Assembly (NCBI RefSeq): GCF_001439915.1
Contig: NZ_LMBW01000006.1
Coordinates: 239,394 to 297,922, forward strand
From: Fredinandcohnia humi
GTDB taxonomy: Bacteria; Bacillota; Bacilli; Bacillales; Bacillaceae_L
Direction of reading: 5' to 3'
DNA: 58,529 nt
A program made the position numbers and the translations under genes. Below are positions 6,949 to 16,481 of the stretch, in pieces. The stretch's first letter is position 1; each line of letters starts with the position of its first letter. The notes under the pieces are model-generated. The model worked only from the letters and a program-made list of their open reading frames with translations, was not told where the DNA came from and made no database searches.

Positions 6949-7692
6949 GTGAAACCAAATTTACAAGCACCAAATCATTATGTGATGGAACCAGCAACAG
7001 AAAAAGAAATAGATCTAAGAAACATATTTTTAATTCTAATGAGACGCTGGTGGGTTATCGTAATATTTACTATTTTAACGACAGTAGCAGGGTATTATTT
7101 TGCAGAAAGAAATAGTGCACCTGTTTACCAATATACAGCCAGGCTAATGGTAAATGGTAGTCAGGATCAAATCCAAACATTCTTAGTTGTTCTTACGGAT
7201 CCACCAATCCTGGAGGAGGTAATTAAAGAACTTGGCTTAAATCAATCTCCGGATAGTTTGGCAAACCAGATATCTGCTAGTGTTGTTGGTAGTTCCCAAA
7301 GGGTAAACATTAACGTAATTGATGTGGATCAAGAAAGAGCTGTTGCAATTGCAAACACAACAGCCGCAGTATTCCAAAAAAAAGGACCAACTGAAACAAA
7401 TTATGATGTTCAAATTAGTATATTGCAGCAATCTACTGTGCTACCAAAACAAATAAGCGGTGACACATCAAATTTAAAAATAGCAGCAATTATTGGAGGG
7501 ATCATTGGTGGGATAGGTATCGTATTATTACTTAACTCATTAGATAACTCACTATTGACTGTTCAGGATGTAAATAAAGCTTTGGGTGTCCCAGTACTAG
7601 GAAGTGTATCTAAAATTAACAAAAAGAACACTCAGAGGAAAAAATCAAAAAAGAAAATGGTCAGTATAAGGGGTGAAACCATTGATTCCTAA
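6949..7692 (+). CDS. epsA: EpsA/YveK-like Wzz chain-length regulator and kinase activator
   Basis: 247 residues from GTG 6949, which follows AGGTGATGAA. An ATG at 6922 has no ribosome site. Architecture: cytoplasmic N-terminus with EIDLRNIFLIL, first membrane helix (about 32-50), extracellular Wzz domain (55-180) and a second helix (about 184-205), then a basic cytoplasmic tail. In this family the tail activates the partner tyrosine kinase, and the pair controls polymer length and export. It is the first gene of the EPS operon and overlaps the kinase gene, as in B. subtilis epsAB. Confidence 0.85.
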   Translation: MKPNLQAPNHYVMEPATEKEIDLRNIFLILMRRWWVIVIFTILTTVAGYYFAERNSAPVYQYTARLMVNGSQDQIQTFLVVLTDPPILEEVIKELGLNQSPDSLANQISASVVGSSQRVNINVIDVDQERAVAIANTTAAVFQKKGPTETNYDVQISILQQSTVLPKQISGDTSNLKIAAIIGGIIGGIGIVLLLNSLDNSLLTVQDVNKALGVPVLGSVSKINKKNTQRKKSKKKMVSIRGETIDS

Positions 7693-8347
7693 TCCATTTA
7701 AACAAAATGATATCGTTAAGCAAGGTGGGATAACAACTCACTCATTTCCAGAGTCCATTATATCGGAGCAATTTCGGACCATTCGAACGAATCTGCAATT
7801 TATAAATGGTGTGAATAAAAATCAAACAATTTTGGTTACATCCCCGGGTCATTCAGAAGGAAAATCAACAATTGTTGCAAATTTAGCCATCTCACTCGCA
7901 CAGAATAAGGATAAAGTTTTACTAATTGATACAAATTTAAAGAAACCAACTCTTCACACCATTTTTAACGTGGAAAACACGACAGGTTTAACTGATGTTT
8001 TAAGAGGCAAATTAAGTTTGGAAGAAACAGTGGTCCATACAGAGGTTGGAAGAATGGATGTATTGACAAGTGGTTCTCTTCCGACTATTTCTTCAGATCT
8101 AATTGGTTCAATTGCAATGTTTGATTTATTGCAAAAAGCTTCAAAAAATTACAATATCGTATTGATTGATTCACCACCATTTTTAGAACTTTCTGATACA
8201 CAAATACTCGCAAGCGTATGTGACGGTGTGATTTTAGTGATTAAAAGCGGTAAAACAGATACGAAAAAAGCAATTGAAACAAAACGACAATTAGATTTAG
8301 CAAAGGCCAAGATTATAGGTGTTGTAATAAATGAAAAACAATATTAA
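7682..8347 (+). CDS. epsB: EpsB-like BY-type tyrosine kinase
   Basis: About 221 residues of the CpsD/CapB family. Visible motifs are Walker A (SEGKSTIVAN), Walker A' (VLLIDTNLKKPTLH) and Walker B (NIVLIDSPP). The preferred start is TTG 7682, seven bases after AAGGGGTG; a GTG at 7673 adds three residues. These cytoplasmic kinases autophosphorylate on a C-terminal tyrosine cluster and phosphorylate sugar-pathway enzymes. Here the protein ends in NEKQY, with a single terminal tyrosine and no cluster, and Walker A' has Asn where Asp is usual. A SinR-box-like sequence follows the stop codon. Confidence 0.85.
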   Translation: MIPNPFKQNDIVKQGGITTHSFPESIISEQFRTIRTNLQFINGVNKNQTILVTSPGHSEGKSTIVANLAISLAQNKDKVLLIDTNLKKPTLHTIFNVENTTGLTDVLRGKLSLEETVVHTEVGRMDVLTSGSLPTISSDLIGSIAMFDLLQKASKNYNIVLIDSPPFLELSDTQILASVCDGVILVIKSGKTDTKKAIETKRQLDLAKAKIIGVVINEKQY

Positions 8348-8368
8348 GGCCTTTTTTATGACAGGAAT

Positions 8369-8384
8369 GTTCTTTATTAAGAAA
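8369..8384 (+). promoter_or_regulatory. SinR-box-like sequence inside the EPS operon
   Basis: GTTCTTTATTAAGAAA, 15 of 16 matches to the local consensus, lies between the kinase gene and the EAR RNA. No clear promoter is visible next to it. It could be a repression or roadblock site. Confidence 0.4.
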
Positions 8385-8404
8385 TAAATATTCTTTTAAT
8401 CGAA

Positions 8405-8520
8405 ATTTTGGTGATGTCTCCTTACCACTATCAATTGGGGGCACTCGGTCATGCTGTGGGTTAACAGCCTTAGACGCAAGTCGTCGAAAGTGTGGTGTGA
8501 GGACGGGTTAGATGCCCATT
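8405..8520 (+). ncRNA. EAR (eps-associated RNA) antitermination element
   Basis: A G-rich structured stretch occupies the 298-base gap between the epsB-like and epsC-like genes, the position EAR holds in Bacillus eps operons. Pairings seen: CTTACCAC (8421-8428) with GTGGTGTGAG (8492-8501), GCTGT/ACAGC (8453-8468), GACG/CGTC (8473-8485) and GGG/CCC (8505-8517). EAR is a processive antitermination element that lets polymerase read through terminators in very long eps operons, which fits an operon of about 30 kb. The call rests on position and structure; I could not run a covariance search. Confidence 0.75.
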
Positions 8521-8533
8521 CATTAATAATATT

Positions 8534-8571
8534 TTACCTATGTGCTTTTTTACGAAAAAGTATATAGGTAA
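8534..8571 (+). other. Long hairpin downstream of EAR
   Basis: TTACCTAT...CTTTTT TACG AAAAAG...ATAGGTAA folds into a 14-bp interrupted stem with a 4-base loop. No T-tract follows, so it is not a standard terminator. It may belong to the EAR structure or stabilise the processed epsC-side mRNA. Confidence 0.5.
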
Positions 8572-8598
8572 GGTATTAATTTAAAGGAGTGTGTAAAA

Positions 8599-8646
8599 TT
8601 GCACGAAATCCATCAAAGTAAAAGAATGAAGGAAAGGGGGACTTAA
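8599..8646 (+). CDS. Possible 15-residue leader peptide before epsC
   Basis: TTG start preceded by AAAGGAGTG at good spacing, then 15 codons (LHEIHQSKRMKERGT, first residue read as Met) and a TAA that overlaps the epsC ATG as TAATG. The layout would allow translational coupling. It is short and may be chance. Confidence 0.25.
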   Translation: MHEIHQSKRMKERGT

Positions 8647-10478
8647 TGTTGACGTATCGTCAAAGGGTATCTTTATTTATCTTTTTAGATTCGGTGATTG
8701 TTTTAACCTGTATATTTATTAGCCGATTTTTAGTTGATGCTACTTTCTCTGTTTTTACATTATCAACAGTAATACTTTCACTTTCACTATTATTAAGCCA
8801 TCATTTATTTGCTTATATAACTAAACTTTATAAAAAGGCATGGGAGTACGCAAGTATAGGAGAACTAGTCGGTATCTTTAAAGCTATTACTCTATCGGTA
8901 ATAACCGCGGCAACTATCATACTAATTGTTAATCATGAGATATTCTTTCGATTAATGATGGTTACTTGGTTATTACAAATGTTAATAATCGGTGGATCAC
9001 GCTTTTGCTGGAGAATTTACCGGGATACATATATTAAAAAGAATGAACAAAGAAAACGTACATTAATTATTGGTGCAGGTTCAGCAGGGACTATGGTTGT
9101 CCGACAATTGAAACACAATCAAGATGCAGAGTTATTTCCAGTTGGATTCATCGATGACAATATAAAGAAACAAAATCTTGATATATTAGGCATTCCTGTT
9201 TTAGGAGGAATAGAAAATATCGAGGAAGTAGTAAAGGAAAATAATATAGCAAATATCATCATTGCAATCCCTTCATTAAGTAAAAAAGAACTGAATATTA
9301 TTTTTCAGGAATGTGCCAAAACAAAAGCGAAAACACAAATCCTTCCGATGCTTGAGGACTTAATTACAGGAAAGGTAGCTGTCAACCAATTCAGAGATGT
9401 ACAGGTAGAGGATTTGCTGGGTAGGCATCCTGTTGAACTCGATACTGAGAGTATATCCGGCAATGTAACCGATAAGGTTGTGCTTGTCACTGGGGCAGGT
9501 GGTTCAATAGGTTCAGAGATTTGCAGACAGGTAGCAAAATTCAACCCAAAACAACTTATTTTGCTTGGTCATGGCGAAAACAGCATATATACAATCGAGC
9601 TAGAATTAAATGAATCCTGTAAATCCTCAAAAATAGATATCACAACCGAAATTGCGGATGTCCAGGATAAACAAAAAATGATGGACGTGATGAGTACGTA
9701 TCAACCTGACGTTGTTTATCACGCAGCAGCTCATAAGCATGTTCCATTAATGGAGCGAAATCCAGAAGAAGCAATCAAAAACAACATCATCGGTACAAAA
9801 AATGTGGCCGAAGCCGCAGATTGGTGTGGTGTTCATACATTTGTGATGGTTTCAACAGATAAAGCTGTAAACCCAACAAGTGTGATGGGCGCGACGAAAA
9901 AATTAGCTGAAATGATCGTTCAAAGCATGGGTAAAACAAGTAAAACAAAATTTGTTGCAGTTCGCTTTGGAAATGTCTTAGGTAGCCGTGGGAGCGTCAT
10001 TCCATTATTTAAAAGACAAATTGCAAAAGGCGGGCCAATTACAGTTACCCACCCAGATATGGTTCGATATTTCATGACTATTCCAGAAGCATCAAGATTA
10101 GTGATTCAAGCCGGTGCACTAGCACAGGGCGGTGAAATCTTCGTTCTTGATATGGGAGATCCCGTTAAGATTGTTGATCTAGCAAAAAATTTAATTAAGC
10201 TATCAGGATATTCCGTGGATGAAATCGGCATCGAGTTCTCAGGAATGAGACCCGGCGAGAAGCTGTTTGAAGAATTATTAAAGGACGATGAAGTACATGA
10301 CACGCAGATTTACCCCAATATATATGTTGGAAAAACAGCAGAACTATATATAGAAGAAATTGAAAAAGTAATTTCGACCTATAAAAGTTTATCAAAGCAA
10401 GAGATTCGGGAGCAGCTAGTTAACTTGGCAAATAGAACGCCACTCCCAGAAAAACGATTAATGTCCATACCAGGTTAA
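8646..10478 (+). CDS. epsC: EpsC-like membrane nucleotide-sugar 4,6-dehydratase (CapD/WbpM family)
   Basis: 610 residues: four N-terminal membrane helices (about 9-115), a first Rossmann fold (GAGSAGTMVVRQL near 144), and a second catalytic SDR domain (VTGAGGSIGSEI near 280). The active-site segment STDKAVNPTSVMGATKK has Met where classical SDRs have Tyr, as in the CapD/WbpM group. These enzymes convert UDP-GlcNAc to the 4-keto-6-deoxy sugar leading to bacillosamine- or QuiNAc-type sugars. With the EpsN-like aminotransferase, EpsM-like acetyltransferase and EpsL-like phosphosugar transferase below, it should make and load the first sugar of the repeat. Confidence 0.9.
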   Translation: MLTYRQRVSLFIFLDSVIVLTCIFISRFLVDATFSVFTLSTVILSLSLLLSHHLFAYITKLYKKAWEYASIGELVGIFKAITLSVITAATIILIVNHEIFFRLMMVTWLLQMLIIGGSRFCWRIYRDTYIKKNEQRKRTLIIGAGSAGTMVVRQLKHNQDAELFPVGFIDDNIKKQNLDILGIPVLGGIENIEEVVKENNIANIIIAIPSLSKKELNIIFQECAKTKAKTQILPMLEDLITGKVAVNQFRDVQVEDLLGRHPVELDTESISGNVTDKVVLVTGAGGSIGSEICRQVAKFNPKQLILLGHGENSIYTIELELNESCKSSKIDITTEIADVQDKQKMMDVMSTYQPDVVYHAAAHKHVPLMERNPEEAIKNNIIGTKNVAEAADWCGVHTFVMVSTDKAVNPTSVMGATKKLAEMIVQSMGKTSKTKFVAVRFGNVLGSRGSVIPLFKRQIAKGGPITVTHPDMVRYFMTIPEASRLVIQAGALAQGGEIFVLDMGDPVKIVDLAKNLIKLSGYSVDEIGIEFSGMRPGEKLFEELLKDDEVHDTQIYPNIYVGKTAELYIEEIEKVISTYKSLSKQEIREQLVNLANRTPLPEKRLMSIPG

Positions 10479-10494
10479 AGGAGAGAATTAAGAA

Positions 10495-11373
10495 ATGAAG
10501 GTAAGAAAAGCAATTATTCCAGCTGCTGGCCTAGGAACGAGATTTCTTCCGGCAACAAAAGCAATGCCTAAAGAAATGCTGCCAATTGTCGATAAACCGA
10601 CAATCCAATATATCATTGAGGAAGCAGTTGAATCAGGAATTGAAGATATCATTATCGTAACAGGAAAAGGAAAACGGGCCATTGAGGATCATTTTGATCA
10701 CTCCTTTGAGCTCGAACAAAACCTTTTCGACAAAGGTAAATTTGAATTATTGGATGAAGTCCAAAAGGCCTCAAAGCTTGTGGATATCCACTATATTCGT
10801 CAAAAAGAACCAAAAGGCTTAGGCCATGCAATCTGGTGTGCTCGTAAGTTTATCGGAAACGAACCATTTGCTGTACTACTTGGTGATGACATTGTTTCCG
10901 CAGAAAAACCATGCTTGAAACAAATGATTGAGCAATACGAGCGCTACAATGCATCGATACTAGGTGTTCAAACAGTTCCAGAAAAGGAGGTTCATAGGTA
11001 TGGGATTGTGGATGGTAACCAACACGGTGAACGCTTTTACAGTGTAAATCACCTAGTTGAAAAACCAAAACAAGAGGATGCACCTTCAAATCTGGCAATC
11101 ATGGGACGATATATTCTAAATCCACGGATCTTTGAGATTCTTGAAAATCAACAACCTGGAGCGGGTGGAGAAATTCAATTAACCGATGCGATTGCTGGTT
11201 TAAATCAGTATGAAGCTGTTTATGCCTATGATTTTGAAGGAACTCGATATGATGTTGGGGAGAAGTTGGGGTTTATCCAAACAACACTTGATTTTGCGTT
11301 AAAACGGGATGATCTGAAAGTTGAACTTCTCGATTATCTAAAAAATATCATGAATAAAGAGCTAGTGAAATGA
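10495..11373 (+). CDS. galU: UTP-glucose-1-phosphate uridylyltransferase
   Basis: 292 residues, full length for the GtaB/GalU family. The nucleotide-binding loop [20 protein letters not shown] lies at residues 9-28, with [11 protein letters not shown] and [12 protein letters not shown] downstream. It makes UDP-glucose from glucose-1-phosphate, feeding glucosyltransferases and the galE product encoded at 20635. It sits 16 bases after the epsC-like gene with a strong AAAGGAGAG site, and its stop overlaps the next start, so it is co-transcribed. It is probably an EPS-specific paralogue of a chromosomal gtaB, an inference from location. Confidence 0.93.
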   Translation: MKVRKAIIPAAGLGTRFLPATKAMPKEMLPIVDKPTIQYIIEEAVESGIEDIIIVTGKGKRAIEDHFDHSFELEQNLFDKGKFELLDEVQKASKLVDIHYIRQKEPKGLGHAIWCARKFIGNEPFAVLLGDDIVSAEKPCLKQMIEQYERYNASILGVQTVPEKEVHRYGIVDGNQHGERFYSVNHLVEKPKQEDAPSNLAIMGRYILNPRIFEILENQQPGAGGEIQLTDAIAGLNQYEAVYAYDFEGTRYDVGEKLGFIQTTLDFALKRDDLKVELLDYLKNIMNKELVK

Positions 11374-12542
11374 GTATGGCCGACAGCATAAAAAAGAAGG
11401 TTTTATTTGTTGCTACGGTCGACTATCATTTCAAAAGCTTTCATTTACCATATTTAAAATGGTTTAAAGAACAGGGCTGGGAAGTTCATATTGCTGCACA
11501 AGGCAATCTTGAACTTCCTTTTGTTTCTAAAAAATACGATATTCCAATTCAACGCTCACCATTTAATGTTAAAAATATCGGGGCGTATAAAGAGTTAAAG
11601 GCAATAATAGATGAAAATAAGTACGAAATCATTCACTGTCATACACCAATGGGGGGAGTACTTGGTCGATTAGCTGCACGCCAAACACGAAAAAATGGAA
11701 CAAAAGTAATCTACACTGCACACGGTTTTCATTTTTGTAAAGGAGCCCCATTGCTGAATTGGTTATTATATTATCCAATTGAAAGATTATTAGCTTCAAA
11801 TACAGACTGTCTTATAACAATTAACTCCGAGGACGATGAGCTTGCCAGGAGACACCAGTTTAAAGCAGGCTTTATCGAACATGTACATGGGGTAGGGGTA
11901 GATCTTGAAAAGTACAAACCAGTTGATTCAATTCGACGAAATGTACTAAGACGTGTAAATGAAGGCAATCCTAATCATTTTATTATGTTTTATGCAGCGG
12001 AATTTAACAAAAACAAAAACCAAAAATTACTTATCCAAGCTTTAGCTAAAATAAAGAATGACATCCCAAATGCAAGACTATTATTAGCTGGCGAGGGTCC
12101 GTTATTACAGGAATGTAGGAATTTAGCCTTGGAATTGGGAGTATTTAGTATGGTTCAATTTTTAGGTTTCCGTAACGATATCGAATTATTACTAAAAATG
12201 AGTGATATCGCTGTTGCATCTAGCTTACGGGAAGGATTACCCGTAAATGTGATGGAAGCAATGGCATGTGGATTACCTGTTGTTGCAAAAGAAAATAGAG
12301 GACATAAGGAACTAGTTAATAACCATGAGAATGGTTGGATAGTTAATTCAAACGATATTGATTCATTTGCAAACAGGCTAATAGAATTGGCAACGAATGA
12401 GTATCTTCGAAATAAACTTGGTAAGGAAAGTAGATCCATAATGGAAAGTAAATATGGTGTTGAAATTGTGTTAGATCAGTTGATTGAAATTTATAGTAGA
12501 TATATGGAGCGGGAGGAGGAATTACAGTGGGCGGTCCACTAA
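11370..12542 (+). CDS. GT4-family glycosyltransferase (EpsD-like)
   Basis: 390 residues with a GT-B fold. The N-terminal acceptor domain holds a [14 protein letters not shown] segment and [15 protein letters not shown] near residue 91. The C-terminal nucleotide-sugar domain has [19 protein letters not shown], the E-x7-E motif of retaining GT4 enzymes. It overlaps galU by four bases. In B. subtilis the EpsD-like enzyme adds an early sugar to the lipid-linked intermediate. Donor and acceptor cannot be read from the sequence. Confidence 0.85.
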   Translation: MSMADSIKKKVLFVATVDYHFKSFHLPYLKWFKEQGWEVHIAAQGNLELPFVSKKYDIPIQRSPFNVKNIGAYKELKAIIDENKYEIIHCHTPMGGVLGRLAARQTRKNGTKVIYTAHGFHFCKGAPLLNWLLYYPIERLLASNTDCLITINSEDDELARRHQFKAGFIEHVHGVGVDLEKYKPVDSIRRNVLRRVNEGNPNHFIMFYAAEFNKNKNQKLLIQALAKIKNDIPNARLLLAGEGPLLQECRNLALELGVFSMVQFLGFRNDIELLLKMSDIAVASSLREGLPVNVMEAMACGLPVVAKENRGHKELVNNHENGWIVNSNDIDSFANRLIELATNEYLRNKLGKESRSIMESKYGVEIVLDQLIEIYSRYMEREEELQWAVH

Positions 12543-13675
12543 GAGTTTTACATGTAGTTGTTAACATGAATCGTGGTGGAGCAGAAACATTAATCATGAA
12601 TCTATATCGAAATATGGATCGCTCAAAGGTTCAATTCGATTTCCTGACATGTAAGGAAGGTGTATTCGATAAAGAAATCCTTGAACTTGGTGGAAAAATA
12701 CACCGTATTCCATATATAAGTGATGTTGGTCATTTTGGATATGTTAAGGCGCTAAAGCAGTTCTTCGAAGAATACAATTCTTATAGAATTGTTCATTCCC
12801 ATTTAGATAAAATGAGCGGACTCGTTCTTCGCGCTGCAAGTAAGGCTGGAATTCCGGTTAGGATTGCGCATAGTCATAATACACAGAGTGAGGGTGGAGT
12901 TGCTACAAAGATTTATAAATCGTATTCGGGTAAATATATTAATTCGCATGCTACCAATTTATTCGCTTGCTCCAATGTAGCCGCTGAGTGGCTTTTTGGG
13001 CAAAATTCCAAAGAAGCAAATATATTAAAAAATGGTATCGAATACGACAAGTTTCTATTCTCTAATGATAGTAGGAATGAAATCAGAAAGGAATTTAACA
13101 TTAATGACGAAACATTGGTACTTGGACATATAGGTAGATTTAATCATCAAAAAAATCATTCATTTCTGATTGACGTATTTTCTGAACTTAATGAAAAAGT
13201 TCAAAACTCCGTTCTTATACTAGTTGGTGATGGAGTATTACGGTCCCGTATTGAGGAAAAGGTAAAACAATTAAATCTAGCAAATAAAGTTTTGTTTCTG
13301 GGAGTAAGACAAGATATTAATTTGTTATTACAAGCATTTGATATCTTTATTTTTCCTTCATTACACGAAGGGTTACCAGTAACATTAATTGAAGCCCAAG
13401 GATCTGGTTTACCATGTATTATCTCTAATGAAATAACAACAGAAGCGGACATGGGAGCAGGGTTAATACATTCTCTACCTCTCACTCGAACAGAACATTG
13501 GGTTGAAAAAATTATGGAACAAGTAAAACTCAAAAAGTCTAGAAAAATAAGGGGAAATTTACTTTCTCAAAAAGGCTACGACATAAAAAATACAGCAAGA
13601 GTTATGCAAGTGTCATATCTTACGTTAGGAGAGAAAAGAAATGAAAAAATTAACTATATTTACTCCAACGTATAA
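12527..13675 (+). CDS. GT4-family glycosyltransferase (EpsF-like)
   Basis: 382 residues starting at a GTG preceded by GGAGGAGGAATTACA. Typical EpsF features: VLHVVVNMNRGGAETLIMNL at the N-terminus and HEGLPVTLIEAQGSGLP in the donor domain. It overlaps both neighbours, so translation is probably coupled. It is related to the enzyme at 18301-19413, which shows the same start and end motifs. Sugar specificity unknown. Confidence 0.85.
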   Translation: MGGPLRVLHVVVNMNRGGAETLIMNLYRNMDRSKVQFDFLTCKEGVFDKEILELGGKIHRIPYISDVGHFGYVKALKQFFEEYNSYRIVHSHLDKMSGLVLRAASKAGIPVRIAHSHNTQSEGGVATKIYKSYSGKYINSHATNLFACSNVAAEWLFGQNSKEANILKNGIEYDKFLFSNDSRNEIRKEFNINDETLVLGHIGRFNHQKNHSFLIDVFSELNEKVQNSVLILVGDGVLRSRIEEKVKQLNLANKVLFLGVRQDINLLLQAFDIFIFPSLHEGLPVTLIEAQGSGLPCIISNEITTEADMGAGLIHSLPLTRTEHWVEKIMEQVKLKKSRKIRGNLLSQKGYDIKNTARVMQVSYLTLGEKRNEKINYIYSNV

Positions 13676-14528
13676 CCGTGCATACTGCTTACAAAACTGT
13701 TACGAAAGTTTACTAAGACAAACAAGCGATGACTTCGTATGGTTAATCATTGATGATGGTTCAATTGACAATACAAAAGAACTTGTTGAACAGTGGATAA
13801 ATAAGGCTGAAATAGAAATAAGATATCATTGGCAAATTAATCAAGGAATGCATGGGGCTCATAATACAGCCTATGATTTAATTGATACTGAGTTAAATGT
13901 ATGTATTGACTCTGACGACTATATGCCAGAAGATGCAGTTGAAAAAATAGTTTCCTTCTGGAACAAGCATGGTAATGATAAAGTTAGTGGGATAATCGGA
14001 CTTGATTCATATCCGAATGGTCAAATTATCGGTTCAAAATTACCAGTTTCAACCGAAACATCAACCCTTTTTGAACTCTATTACAAATATGGAGTAACAG
14101 GAGATAAAAAGCTTGTTTATCGTACAGATTTAACAAAAATGTATCCTTACCCCGTTTTTAAAAATGAAAAATATGTTGGTTTAGCATATAAATATTACAT
14201 GTTGGATAGAGAATATGAAATGCTTTTAATAAATGAAGTGTTATGTCGTGTAGAATATTTGCCAGATGGATCTTCATTAAATATGCTAAATCAATATCGA
14301 AAAAATCCAAAAGGATGGATTTTTTATAGAAAGGAACTGATGAAACTACCGTTTGCTAGTTTGAATTTTAAATTTAGGCAGGCAATTCACTATGTTTCAA
14401 GTAGTTTTATGGCAAAAAATATTTGCTTGTTGAGGGATACACCAAGAAAGCTACTAACAGTTTTGGCAATACCTCTTGGATTATTATTATTTATTTATAT
14501 TACTGCCAACACAAAGCAAATTACTTAA
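13641..14528 (+). CDS. GT2-family glycosyltransferase
   Basis: 295 residues with a GT-A fold: TIFTPTYNRAYCL at the start, DDGSIDNTKE (residues 33-42) and the metal-binding DSDDYMPEDA near residue 93. The C-terminal 60 residues include a hydrophobic helix that may bind the membrane. It resembles the EpsE/EpsH-type inverting transferases of EPS operons. I see no motif specific to the EpsE flagellar clutch. Its start overlaps the preceding gene by 35 bases. Confidence 0.85.
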   Translation: MKKLTIFTPTYNRAYCLQNCYESLLRQTSDDFVWLIIDDGSIDNTKELVEQWINKAEIEIRYHWQINQGMHGAHNTAYDLIDTELNVCIDSDDYMPEDAVEKIVSFWNKHGNDKVSGIIGLDSYPNGQIIGSKLPVSTETSTLFELYYKYGVTGDKKLVYRTDLTKMYPYPVFKNEKYVGLAYKYYMLDREYEMLLINEVLCRVEYLPDGSSLNMLNQYRKNPKGWIFYRKELMKLPFASLNFKFRQAIHYVSSSFMAKNICLLRDTPRKLLTVLAIPLGLLLFIYITANTKQIT

Positions 14529-14583
14529 CGGAGGCTTGAAAAGAAATTGTCTCTTTCATAGTAATTTGGAAAGGAAATAATTT

Positions 14584-15663
14584 ATGGAGATTCTATGGAT
14601 CAATCTTGCCATAGTTTTTATTTTCGCATTTTTTGCAAGACTATTTGCAATGCCTGTATTTGCATCTAATATTCCAGTTTCAATAAAACCAAATAAATTT
14701 TTAGTTTTTGTAGCGCTGTTATCATTGGTGGCAATTTCGGGTCTTCGAGCAAATATAGGAGATACTTACTTTTATAAACATATCTTTATCATAAATGAAT
14801 TTACATGGGATTTTATTATCTCACAAGGTGACATTGGTTTTGGAATTCTACAGAAAATACTCAAAATATACACAAATGATCCGCAGATAATGATTTTTAT
14901 TTCTGCATTAATTACAAATGTTTTAATTGTAACTGTGTTATATAAATATTCCAGATTGTTTGAATTAAGTTTATATGTGTATATAACTGGCGGTCTATTC
15001 TTGGTCTCGATGAATGGCATTAGACAGGTACTTGCCGCTGCAGTATTATTTACTGCAACAAAATACTTAATTAATGGAAATTGGAAGAAATATATATTAA
15101 TAGTTTTTGTAGCTTCTACATTTCACCAAAGTGCATTAGCCCTAATACCTATCTATTTTATCGTTCGTTATAAAGCTTGGTCAAAAACAACATTTGTCCT
15201 TCTCTTTTTCTCTGTATTGATTGTTATCGGATATGGACAATTCTCATCCATTTTATTTTCTGCTATCGAAAATACTCAATATGGTCACTACCAAAGTTTT
15301 TCTGAGGGTGGAGCAAATACAATAAGAGTAGCGGTAAATGCAGTTCCAATCGTAATCGCTTATTTTGGGAGGGAAAAGCTTAGAGAAATTTTCCCGAAAA
15401 GTGATTGTATAGTGAATATGTCGATAATTGGATTGATTTTTATGATAATTTCTACACAAAACTGGATATTTGCAAGGTTTTCTATTTACTTCGATTTATA
15501 TCAAATAATTTTAATTTCATGGATTGTAAAACTTTTCGCTGAAAGAAGTCAAAGGTTTGTTTACTTTGGTATTGTCGTTTGTTTTTTTCTTTATTATTAC
15601 TATGAAAATGTAATATCTTTAAACATTAAATATCGAAGTGACTTTATTACGTTTTTCTCCTGA
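14584..15663 (+). CDS. epsG: EpsG-like polysaccharide polymerase
   Basis: 359 residues, about ten membrane helices, very rich in Ile, Phe and Tyr. It carries the EpsG-family pattern of GLRANIGDTYFYK after the second helix and SMNGIRQVLAAA in the middle, the arginine-bearing loops associated with Wzy-type polymerisation. It should join lipid-linked repeat units outside the membrane. It is the only clear polymerase in the locus. Position after the early glycosyltransferases matches B. subtilis epsG. Confidence 0.8.
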   Translation: MEILWINLAIVFIFAFFARLFAMPVFASNIPVSIKPNKFLVFVALLSLVAISGLRANIGDTYFYKHIFIINEFTWDFIISQGDIGFGILQKILKIYTNDPQIMIFISALITNVLIVTVLYKYSRLFELSLYVYITGGLFLVSMNGIRQVLAAAVLFTATKYLINGNWKKYILIVFVASTFHQSALALIPIYFIVRYKAWSKTTFVLLFFSVLIVIGYGQFSSILFSAIENTQYGHYQSFSEGGANTIRVAVNAVPIVIAYFGREKLREIFPKSDCIVNMSIIGLIFMIISTQNWIFARFSIYFDLYQIILISWIVKLFAERSQRFVYFGIVVCFFLYYYYENVISLNIKYRSDFITFFS

Positions 15664-15697
15664 ACTTTAAATACAAACCGGATGGGGTTAATGAAAG

Positions 15698-15850
15698 ATG
15701 AATATTTCAGACAAACTTAGCCAGCAGGATTTACAACAAATATTAGTTAACATCTATAACAAGGGTCAAGAATTAGAGAACATTGAAACAAAGGAATTAA
15801 TTGAAGAGATAAAGAATCAGTTTTTAGCTTTTATATATGAAGAAGATTAA
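15698..15850 (+). CDS. Small 50-residue helical protein, unknown
   Basis: MNISDKLSQQDLQQIL... through FIYEED: 50 residues, acidic, predicted as two helices, with no membrane segment and no cysteines. GGATGGGG lies upstream, and it sits snugly between the polymerase and the sugar transferase in the operon. The alternating hydrophobic pattern is loosely like a SinI-type helical hairpin, but key residues do not match well enough to claim that. Confidence 0.5.
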   Translation: MNISDKLSQQDLQQILVNIYNKGQELENIETKELIEEIKNQFLAFIYEED

Positions 15851-15866
15851 ATGATAGGGGGATATG

Positions 15867-16481
15867 ATGAAACGCTTTTTCGATTTAATCATTTCGGTAC
15901 CCTTGCTCATTTGTATATCCCCAATTCTGCTAATCATTGGGGGAATTGTACGTTATAAAATTGGATCCCCTGTTATTTTTAAACAGCAACGTCCTGGTTT
16001 ATACGGAAAGCCATTTTACCTTTATAAATTTCGTACGATGACGAATCAAACAGATAAAAATGGACACTTATTACCCGATCATATTAGACTTACCCTACTC
16101 GGCAAATTTTTAAGAAAATACAGTTTGGATGAGTTAGTTCAGCTTATTAATGTGATGAAAGGTGACATTAGTTTAGTTGGGCCAAGGCCATTATTAATGG
16201 CATATCTACCTTTATATTCAGAGGAACAATCTAAACGTCATAATGTGAGGCCAGGTATTACTGGATGGGCGCAAATTAATGGGCGAAATGCCATTACTTG
16301 GGGAGAAAAGTTTCAATTAGATGTGTGGTACGTAAATAACCAATCGTTCTGGTTAGATATAAAAATCTTAGTGATCACCTTTTGGAAAGTAATTAAGTCA
16401 GAAGGTGTGAATCACCCTAGCAATGCAACAATGGATACATTTAAGGGAACAAAGACTACTGCAAAGGAGGGGCATGGATGA
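15867..16481 (+). CDS. epsL: EpsL-like undecaprenyl-phosphate sugar phosphotransferase
   Basis: About 204 residues of the small PglC-type bacterial sugar transferase family: one N-terminal reentrant membrane helix (residues 4-27), FKQQRPGLYGKPFYLYKFRT, the catalytic SLDELVQLINVMKGD and SLVGPRPLL, and RPGITGWAQINGRN. It would transfer a phospho-sugar, probably the diNAcBac-type product of the EpsC/N/M-like enzymes, to undecaprenyl phosphate. The neighbouring epsM- and epsN-like genes follow directly, as in B. subtilis epsLMN. A start at 15864 adds one Met. Confidence 0.9.
   Translation: MKRFFDLIISVPLLICISPILLIIGGIVRYKIGSPVIFKQQRPGLYGKPFYLYKFRTMTNQTDKNGHLLPDHIRLTLLGKFLRKYSLDELVQLINVMKGDISLVGPRPLLMAYLPLYSEEQSKRHNVRPGITGWAQINGRNAITWGEKFQLDVWYVNNQSFWLDIKILVITFWKVIKSEGVNHPSNATMDTFKGTKTTAKEGHG

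Noticed and set aside
8405-8520. GACGCAAG in the EAR region as a second c-di-GMP riboswitch
   Set aside because: The matching GGCAAACC and the GGGACGCAAAG stem are missing; position and folding fit EAR instead.
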